Shown piece by piece: positions 6,068-9,565 of a stretch of DNA of 9,565 nt. Where the stretch lies: NCBI GenBank assembly GCA_947628335.1, contig CANQZT010000047.1, forward strand, positions 1 to 9,565, given 5' to 3'. The notes below the pieces were generated by a model. The model was not told where the DNA came from. It ran no database searches and worked only from the letters and a program-made list of their open reading frames with translations. Position 1 is the stretch's first letter. Each line of letters opens with the position of its first letter. Source of the DNA: an uncultured Clostridia bacterium. Its GTDB lineage: Bacteria > Bacillota_A > Clostridia > TANB77 > CAG-508. Both the position numbers and the translations under genes were made by a program.

Positions 6068-6097
6068 TTGACATAGTATACAAAAATAGTTTAATAT
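6068..6097 (+). promoter_or_regulatory. rightward lytic-type promoter
   Basis: TTGACA (6068-6073), 18 bp and TAATAT (6092-6097) should start transcription near 6104 for the operon beginning at 6197. AGTATAC at 6075-6081, within the spacer, recurs in the facing promoter and is an operator candidate. Confidence 0.65.
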
Positions 6098-6131
6098 TGT
6101 TATAGACATTTTTATATACTTCTTATTTTAA

Positions 6132-6160
6132 AGTATACTATTAAATACTTTTAATGTCAA
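6132..6160 (-). promoter_or_regulatory. leftward repressor promoter
   Basis: On the reverse strand, TTGACA (6160 to 6155), 17 bp and TATACT (6137 to 6132) give a near-consensus promoter. Its start near 6125 is right of the rightward start near 6104, so the two promoters face each other and their transcripts overlap by about 20 nt. AGTATAC at 6132-6138 covers the -10 box, inside an AAGTAT/ATACTT inverted repeat (6131-6150). Confidence 0.75.
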
Positions 6161-6196
6161 TAGTAATTATAAAAAATAAATGAAAGGAGTGAAAAT

Positions 6197-6364
6197 ATGC
6201 AAGAAATTGAAAAACTTGAAAAGATTGCAAGACAAATAAAAAACCAAAAAGCAAAAGAATGGCGTGATAACAACAAGGAAAAAGTAAAAGAAATAAACAA
6301 ACGCTATTGGTTAAAAAAAGCTAAACAAAAAATTGAAAATGATTGCAGTCTAGTACAAAAATAA
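6197..6364 (+). CDS. lysine-rich 55-aa protein, first gene of the operon
   Basis: AAAGGAG lies 8 nt before this ATG. The product begins MQEIEKLEKIARQIKNQ and includes EWRDNNKEKVKEINKRYW. It is strongly basic, about a quarter lysine, and predicted wholly helical. It is the first gene after the rightward promoter, the slot where satellites and phages place Cro/Str-like regulators or small DNA-binding proteins. I recognise no catalytic motif. The stop codon is 22 nt before the excisionase start. Its last codons contain copy 2 of the 18-bp inverted repeat. The real ribosome binding site and position make it a likely gene; the function is unknown, with nucleic-acid binding the simplest guess. Confidence 0.7.
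   Translation: MQEIEKLEKIARQIKNQKAKEWRDNNKEKVKEINKRYWLKKAKQKIENDCSLVQK
6340..6357 (+). repeat. 18-bp exact inverted repeat, copy 2
   Basis: TGATTGCAGTCTAGTACA, the exact reverse complement of 5009-5026. It covers codons near the end of the 55-aa gene and lies just before the excisionase ribosome binding site (TTGGAGGTG, about 6374-6382). An RNA from the first copy's plus strand could pair here. Confidence 0.9.
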
Positions 6365-6386
6365 ACAGATTATTGGAGGTGAGAAT

Positions 6387-6650
6387 ATGGAAGAAAGATT
6401 ATTAAAAGAGCAACAAAAGACAAATGAATTGTTAGAAAAACTTATTATACAAAATAAAAAAGAAAATGAATTACTAACAGTTGAAGATGTACACAATGAA
6501 TTTGGAATAGGCATAAATATGGTACGCAAAATGTTTGCTGATAAGGAATTGCCAGTACAGAGATATACAGTTCCTTTTAAGGTTACAAGACAAGCTTTAA
6601 ATGAATATATGAGCAAAGAACACGATTACTTAAAAAATGATAGGAGTTGA
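6387..6650 (+). CDS. xis: excisionase/AlpA-like HTH protein with N-terminal coiled coil
   Basis: GGAGGTG lies just upstream of this ATG. The 87-aa product has a heptad-like helix at residues 1-30 (LLKEQQKTNELLEKL) that may dimerise it. An HTH_17/excisionase module follows at 30-78: LLTVEDVHNEFGIGINMVRKMF, then ELPVQRYTVPFKVTRQALNEYM. It shares the GIG turn and F-K-V wing with the smaller excisionase at 1323, but the two belong to different elements. Likely roles are directing excision with the integrase at 3733 and perhaps repressing its own operon. It is the second gene of the rightward operon. Confidence 0.8.
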   Translation: MEERLLKEQQKTNELLEKLIIQNKKENELLTVEDVHNEFGIGINMVRKMFADKELPVQRYTVPFKVTRQALNEYMSKEHDYLKNDRS

Positions 6651-6656
6651 ATTTTT

Positions 6657-6803
6657 ATGATAATCACAAATAAGAAAAAACAAGATTTTATATTACCTTC
6701 AAATACAAATAAAATCTTGTTTCATAAAATAACTTATATAAGATATTTTTATATATTATACAATATTATAATACAAAAAACAACATTAAAGGCACTAATA
6801 TAA
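6657..6803 (+). CDS. possible 48-aa leader peptide coupled to rep
   Basis: GGAG lies 10 nt before this ATG, and the TAA stop overlaps the next gene's ATG in TAATG, a sign of translational coupling. The predicted peptide (MIITNKKKQDFILPSNTNKI, then a Tyr/Ile-rich hydrophobic end) resembles no family I know. The frame also spans a perfect 14-bp hairpin and a nearly pure A/T stretch, so the RNA or DNA structure may be what is conserved. Translation through the hairpin could then control rep. Confidence 0.35.
   Translation: MIITNKKKQDFILPSNTNKILFHKITYIRYFYILYNIIIQKTTLKALI
6678..6722. promoter_or_regulatory. perfect 14-bp stem-loop upstream of rep
   Basis: Positions 6678-6691 pair exactly with 6709-6722 around a 17-nt loop. 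It could be an attenuator; the following GTTTCATAAAAT is a poor U-run. It could also be a cruciform and nick-site structure acting as a replication origin, since HUH initiators recognise hairpins and this one lies 81 bp before the initiator gene. An almost pure A/T block (6723-6785), suited to strand opening, follows. Confidence 0.5.
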
Positions 6804-7405
6804 TGAAATTTAATATTAAAAATTTAACATTAATAAATACACATTATTCAGAAACTGAAAATTATAGAATAGACCGAAAATTATATTATAATACTTTAGA
6901 AGAGGCATTAAAAGATGCAATTAGAATTTATAATGATATGATAAATTTGCTTAAGAAAAATAAAAAGTCCAAAGATAAATATCAAGATATAGTATTTATA
7001 ATTGGAATTAGCAAAACAGATGGTAAAACAGCTATAAAAGTTAAGGAAAAAACAAAGGGAAGACCAAAATATACAGTATATGGAACAGAAAAAAGACCTC
7101 ATATACATATAGCTGTTTTTGGATATAAAGCAAGTTCATTTTGTAATGAAATTTTAAAAATATTAAATAAACATAATAATAAAGAATTATTTAAGGAGTT
7201 AAGGAAAAGATATAATAATTCTAATAATAATTTGTTTTTATTTGAAAAAGAGAAACTGAAAGGGCAAGATAATGGAATTGATTATATACCATATATTTAT
7301 AATCAATCGCAAAAAATATTAACCAATCAACAAAATAGTGATTTCAATTTTAAAGATACTTATGATGGGTTATATATATGTAATATAGATGAAACTTTTA
7401 GTTAA
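6803..7405 (+). CDS. rep: putative HUH-type replication initiator (Rep)
   Basis: This 200-aa protein's clearest motif is KRPHIHIAVFGY, with H100-I101-H102 at the end of a beta strand, the metal-binding HUH motif of rolling-circle Rep proteins and relaxases. Downstream, YIPYIYNQSQK offers candidate nucleophiles Y161, Y164 and Y166 plus K171. A hydrophobic strand at DIVFIIGIS (62-70) could be motif 1. At 200 aa it would be an endonuclease domain only, without a helicase. The expected reaction is nicking one strand at the origin and covalent attachment to the 5' end. Context supports replication: a hairpin and A/T-rich block precede it, and a DnaD-like protein follows. Most known Gram-positive islands use primase-helicase initiators instead. 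The family call is by eye. Confidence 0.6.
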   Translation: MKFNIKNLTLINTHYSETENYRIDRKLYYNTLEEALKDAIRIYNDMINLLKKNKKSKDKYQDIVFIIGISKTDGKTAIKVKEKTKGRPKYTVYGTEKRPHIHIAVFGYKASSFCNEILKILNKHNNKELFKELRKRYNNSNNNLFLFEKEKLKGQDNGIDYIPYIYNQSQKILTNQQNSDFNFKDTYDGLYICNIDETFS

Positions 7406-7500
7406 GAAAATATAATAAGTTTGTTAAATTAATTACTTATTTTAAAGCAAAGTTTTGATTATAAGTATATGTAACTATATATATTATTTATATGTATATA

Positions 7501-7546
7501 AAAGAAATATATAGAGATATTTCTATAATAGTAATTTCTTTTTTTG
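7501..7546 (+). terminator. terminator after rep
   Basis: GAAATAT (7504-7510) pairs with ATATTTC (7517-7523). Alternatively AAAGAAAT (7501-7508) pairs with ATTTCTTT (7534-7541), which runs straight into a T tract. Either form gives a plausible intrinsic terminator about 100 nt past the rep stop. Confidence 0.5.
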
Positions 7547-7565
7547 CTACTTTTTTTCTTTGAAC

Positions 7566-7594
7566 TTGCAAAGCATATATTAAAATAATATAAA
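7566..7594 (+). promoter_or_regulatory. promoter for the second replication gene
   Basis: TTGCAA (7566-7571), 17 bp and TATAAA (7589-7594) predict a start near 7601, just before GAGGAGA and the ATG at 7620. A small CTTTG/CAAAG inverted repeat (7558-7573) overlaps the -35 box and could be an operator. Confidence 0.5.
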
Positions 7595-7619
7595 AACAGA
7601 TTATACGAGGAGAATATAT

Positions 7620-8204
7620 ATGAAACTTGAAGGAATATTTATACCAAAAGAGATATTAGAAGATAATAGATTAAATGCTTTAGATAAAATAATTCTAATG
7701 AGAATTGATATTTTAGAAAATGATGAAATAGGCTGTACAAGTACAAATGAAGAACTAGCAAAACTTTGTAATTGTACTTGTACTACTATATCAACTACCA
7801 TTAAAAAATTAGTAAAACTAAATTATATAGAAATCATTAATTATGATGGTAAGAATAGAATTTTAACAAGTAAAGTTGAAAATAATTATAAAAAAGCCTT
7901 AAAAATTTTAAAAGAAGATGCTAGTAAAAAAATAAAGCAAAGAAAAGAATATGAAAAAATGAAACAGAGATTAGAAGAATTTACTGACAATATAGAACTC
8001 AAATCCGAATTATATAGATATTTAGAGTTTAGAAGGTCAAGTGGAAGATTTACGTTTGAACAATTCAATGCTATATTACATGACTTAGCAGTAAAATTTC
8101 AAGAAGAATGTGAAGAATATGAATCAAATTCTGTTATTGAATATATAACAGAAGAAGTACATCATTCTTTAATATGTGGCTATAAAAGAATTTATTTTAG
8201 ATAA
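7620..8204 (+). CDS. winged-helix replication protein, phage replisome-organiser/DnaD-like
   Basis: GAGGAGA lies about 7 nt before this ATG. The 194-aa protein begins with FIPKEILEDNRLNALDKIILMRI and NEELAKLCNCTCTTISTTIKKLVKLNYIEI (residues 7-75), the winged-helix domain seen at the start of phage replication initiators. A charged helical linker follows (90-125). The C-terminal part contains YRYLEFRRSSGR, FEQFNAILHDLAVKF and HHSLICGYKRIYF. The ending resembles the S-I-x-N-G-x-x-G-I/L-F signature closing DnaD-like and phage replisome-organiser domains. It probably loads helicase or bridges the HUH initiator to host replication, by context. It could instead be a transcription factor. Confidence 0.65.
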   Translation: MKLEGIFIPKEILEDNRLNALDKIILMRIDILENDEIGCTSTNEELAKLCNCTCTTISTTIKKLVKLNYIEIINYDGKNRILTSKVENNYKKALKILKEDASKKIKQRKEYEKMKQRLEEFTDNIELKSELYRYLEFRRSSGRFTFEQFNAILHDLAVKFQEECEEYESNSVIEYITEEVHHSLICGYKRIYFR

Positions 8205-8226
8205 TAAGGAAAGGAGAAAAGAGATA

Positions 8227-8499
8227 ATGAATAAAGAAAAATGGAAAAAAATAGATAGAGAAGAACAAGAAGGAATTATGGGATTAGACTATGCTAAAAA
8301 GGAAATTAGTTTTTATACATCAAGGGAAGCGGTTTACAAAAGAATATTAAAAATATTAGGAAATCCTACAAAAACATTTTATACTAAAGGTTTAATTACA
8401 GGAGTAAATTGGATATTATCTTTTGATGATAAGAAAACATCAAAATTATTTTCAAAAAAATTATTAATACGGAAATTTAAAATAAAATATTATTTTTAA
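8227..8499 (+). CDS. small satellite/phage-type protein of unknown function
   Basis: The start at 8227 is preferred over the in-frame one at 8176 because AAAGGAG lies 10 nt upstream and the earlier start overlaps the previous gene. The 90-aa product reads MNKEKWKKIDREEQ, then KEISFYTSREAVYKRILKIL, GNPTKTF and WILSFDDKKTSKLFSKKLLI. Its pattern of a charged N-terminus, Y-T-S/T-R-x-x-V, L-G-x-P-T-K and FDDKKK resembles small hypothetical proteins I associate with Gram-positive phages and islands. I know of no assigned function. It is probably co-transcribed with the winged-helix gene, 22 bp upstream. The last dozen residues (LIRKFKIKYYF) are unusually basic and aromatic and may be a recent change of the C-terminus. 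Confidence 0.7.
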   Translation: MNKEKWKKIDREEQEGIMGLDYAKKEISFYTSREAVYKRILKILGNPTKTFYTKGLITGVNWILSFDDKKTSKLFSKKLLIRKFKIKYYF

Positions 8500-8502
8500 T
8501 TC

Positions 8503-8606
8503 GTAGTAAGTCAAATTAGTATGTTTTTAATATAAAAGTCAAGCTATATATAAAAGTATATGTCTAACAAAAAAATTATAAAAATATATTAAATTTGACT
8601 TGCTAC
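8503..8606. repeat. 15-bp inverted repeat around a 74-nt A/T-rich interval
   Basis: Positions 8503-8517 (GTAGTAAGTCAAATT) match the reverse complement of 8592-8606 at 14 of 15 bases; the odd pair would be a G-U wobble in RNA. AGTCAA recurs between the arms (8537-8542), and the interval holds CTATATATA and AAGTATATGT, shared with 7463-7483. No gene lies in 8500-8632. Candidate roles are an origin (dso/sso), a packaging or terminase site near the TerS-like gene, or a leader hairpin. Confidence 0.5.
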
Positions 8607-8632
8607 AAGTTAATACAAGGAGGTGCAACAAT

Positions 8633-8809
8633 ATGCTAGTAGAAGATTTTGCAAAGGAAATACAATCTATAAATGATATTACAACAAGAATTTTAAAAGA
8701 TATAATTTCAGATATGAAAAGTGTTATTAGAAAACAAAATATAGTTATTGAAATATTAGCACTTACAACTTTAATAGGTATTTTATATTTTGTGTTTAGT
8801 AAAATATAG
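8633..8809 (+). CDS. 58-aa single-pass membrane protein
   Basis: A strong ribosome binding site, AAGGAGGTG (8617-8625), 7 nt before this ATG selects the start. A longer frame from 8600 would begin inside the inverted repeat and lacks a site. The product has a helical, acidic-to-basic N-terminal half (VEDFAKEIQSINDITTRIL) and one hydrophobic C-terminal helix at about 38-57 (IVIEILALTTLIGILYFVF). The layout recalls small phage XhlA/holin-accessory proteins, with a coiled region then one membrane helix, but no signature settles it. It immediately precedes the TerS-like gene, 18 bp away, so they are likely translated from one mRNA. Confidence 0.7.
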   Translation: MLVEDFAKEIQSINDITTRILKDIISDMKSVIRKQNIVIEILALTTLIGILYFVFSKI

Positions 8810-8827
8810 TATTTTAGGGGTGTTTTA

Positions 8828-9214
8828 ATGAAATTTACAGAAGATTTAACAAAATATAATAAAAAACAAGTAGATTTTATATTTGCAATGTTGGAAACAG
8901 GAAATATATCAAAATCAGCAAAAATTGCAAATATAACTGAGACTACAGCTTTTAAATATCTAAAAAAAGGATTAGCAGAACAAATAAACAAAATAAGAAA
9001 GCAATATATTGAAGAAAGTTTAAAAAAACTAGAATATGCATCAATAAAAGCAACTGATACTATTATAAATATACTTGAAGATGAAAAATGCACAAATTCT
9101 ATAAAATTAAATGCTAGTAAAACAATATTAGATTATAGTTTAAAAATAAGAGAACAAACAGAAATAATAGAAAAATTAAATAACATAGAAAAGAGGATAA
9201 ATGATGATAGATAA
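8828..9214 (+). CDS. terS: terminase small subunit-like (TerS) HTH protein
   Basis: A GGGGTG site lies just before this ATG. The 128-aa protein starts with the HTH typical of small terminases: LTKYNKKQVDFIFAMLETGNISKSAKIANITETTAFKYLKKGL (residues 7-50). Then follow an ESLKKLEYASIKATDTIINIL helix, SIKLNASKTILDYSL and a closing coil, EQTEIIEKLNNIEKR. This order, with helical repeats and a coiled C-terminus, matches phBC6A51-type and other TerS-like proteins. In islands, an own TerS pairs with the helper's large terminase to favour packaging of island DNA. No large terminase is in the window, consistent with a satellite. Similar HTH proteins occur in conjugative elements with unknown roles, so packaging remains an inference. 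Confidence 0.6.
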   Translation: MKFTEDLTKYNKKQVDFIFAMLETGNISKSAKIANITETTAFKYLKKGLAEQINKIRKQYIEESLKKLEYASIKATDTIINILEDEKCTNSIKLNASKTILDYSLKIREQTEIIEKLNNIEKRINDDR

Positions 9215-9464
9215 AAAAATAAAAAATAGAATAATAGAATTAGAAACTTTATATCCAATAGAATATGTTAATGCTGAAGAACATACAAAAGTAGTCATTG
9301 ATATGTTAGAAAATGCACTGGGACATAAATTAACCATCAATTTACCTGACAAAAAATATTTTGACAATAAAACATTAGAAATAGATATTTATAGACTACT
9401 GCCTATTGAAGATTTAAGAAGATTAGCTTATGGTAATACCAAAACAAGAAAAGAAAATAAATAA
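9201..9464 (+). CDS. hypothetical 87-aa protein overlapping terS
   Basis: The ATG at 9201 (or 9204) lies inside the end of the TerS-like gene, a 14-bp overlap. AAAGAGGA lies just upstream, indicating translational coupling. The product reads KNRIIELETLYPIEY, then EEHTKVVIDMLENAL, HKLTINLPDKKYF and LLPIEDLRRLAYGNTKTRKENK. It looks soluble and mixed alpha/beta with a basic tail. I recognise no family. The coupling suggests a partner or modifier of the TerS-like protein. It is the last rightward gene seen; 5 bp separate it from a convergent leftward gene. Confidence 0.7.
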   Translation: MMIDKKIKNRIIELETLYPIEYVNAEEHTKVVIDMLENALGHKLTINLPDKKYFDNKTLEIDIYRLLPIEDLRRLAYGNTKTRKENK

Positions 9465-9469
9465 TAATA

Positions 9470-9565
9470 TTATTTATTCTTTTCGTAATCTTCTATTGCA
9501 AATGATAATGACTGATTTACTACTTCATTAATTGAAATATCTTCTTTTTTAGAAATTTCTCTTAT
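9470..9565 (-). CDS. partial ribbon-helix-helix (Arc/CopG-like) protein, C-terminus
   Basis: Only the last 31 residues are present; the gene runs off the right edge. They read IREISKKEDISINEVV then NQSLSFAIEDYEKNK and TAA. The pattern of a helix, D-I-S-I-N-E-V-V and a second helix is characteristic of the C-terminal helices of ribbon-helix-helix repressors and type II antitoxins. Being convergent with the operon and at its far end fits an accessory or antitoxin slot, but the partner gene would lie beyond the window. Confidence 0.6.
   Translation of the reverse strand: MREISKKEDISINEVVNQSLSFAIEDYEKNK

Larger units (their letters stand above)
7406..7619. other. A/T-rich intergenic region with repeats, origin candidate
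   Basis: This 214-bp gap is nearly all A/T in its first half. It holds AAGTATATGT (7463-7472) and CTATATATA (7475-7483), both of which recur at 8544-8563. Stems, a promoter and the ribosome binding site of the next gene fill the remainder. Strand opening for replication would be easy here. Confidence 0.35.

Noticed and set aside
6350..6616. Leftward 88-aa frame opposite the second excisionase
   Set aside because: It is an antisense shadow of a clear HTH gene with no ribosome binding site of its own.
6908..7108. Leftward frames opposite rep (6908-7108) and the winged-helix gene (7601-7801, 7886-8068)
   Set aside because: These are Phe/Ile/Ser-rich complements of Lys-rich coding sequence, without start signals.
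8176..8226. Upstream start for the 90-aa gene
   Set aside because: It overlaps the previous gene and lacks a ribosome binding site, whereas 8227 has AAAGGAG 10 nt upstream.
8539..9093. Leftward 184-aa hydrophobic frame
   Set aside because: It runs opposite two rightward genes that each have good ribosome binding sites; its hydrophobicity reflects the complement of Lys/Glu/Asn-rich codons.

Overview
The window is very AT-rich, with strong AGGAGG-type ribosome binding sites, TTGACA/TATAAT-type promoters and lysine/asparagine/isoleucine-rich proteins. This fits a low-GC Gram-positive bacterium, most likely a Clostridia or Tissierellia relative; Fusobacterium is not excluded. No housekeeping gene, tRNA, rRNA or CRISPR array is visible. 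The DNA appears to be the joined ends of two integrated mobile elements.

Region A (1 to about 3.65 kb) looks like the integrase-bearing end of an integrative element. A leftward gene (93-953) encodes a putative regulator with a C-terminal zinc-finger-like motif. Its promoter overlaps a near-perfect rightward promoter (996-1024) in a zone with three helically phased repeats. The rightward transcript has a leader of about 290 nt with a well-formed fold, then a small AlpA/Xis-type excisionase (1323-1517). A 577-bp non-coding gap follows, much of which looks like a small foldback insertion (about 1665-2081). Next comes a 471-aa tyrosine integrase (2095-3510) with an unusual N-terminal cysteine cluster.

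Region B (about 3.7 kb to beyond the right edge) has the gene order of a phage-inducible chromosomal island or similar phage satellite. It contains a leftward tyrosine integrase (3733-4890) and a leftward repressor with an HTH domain and no self-cleaving protease domain (5048-6007). Face-to-face promoters follow (6068-6160). A rightward operon then encodes a lysine-rich 55-aa protein, an excisionase, a possible 48-aa peptide, a HUH-type replication initiator candidate, a winged-helix/DnaD-like replication protein, a 90-aa conserved-looking protein, a one-helix membrane protein, a terminase-small-subunit-like protein and an 87-aa unknown. A leftward ribbon-helix-helix protein is cut by the window end.

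Inferred working model for region B: the repressor holds the rightward operon off, and a helper-phage factor relieves it. The excisionase and integrase then excise the island, the HUH protein and its partner replicate it, and the TerS-like protein biases packaging. The most unusual signals are the structured leader RNA before the first excisionase, an 18-nt exact inverted match between a terminator-hairpin loop beside the repressor and the region just upstream of the second excisionase, the foldback insertion between xis and int in region A, and hairpin/AT-rich blocks around the replication genes. All names rest on reading motifs by eye; no database search was possible.
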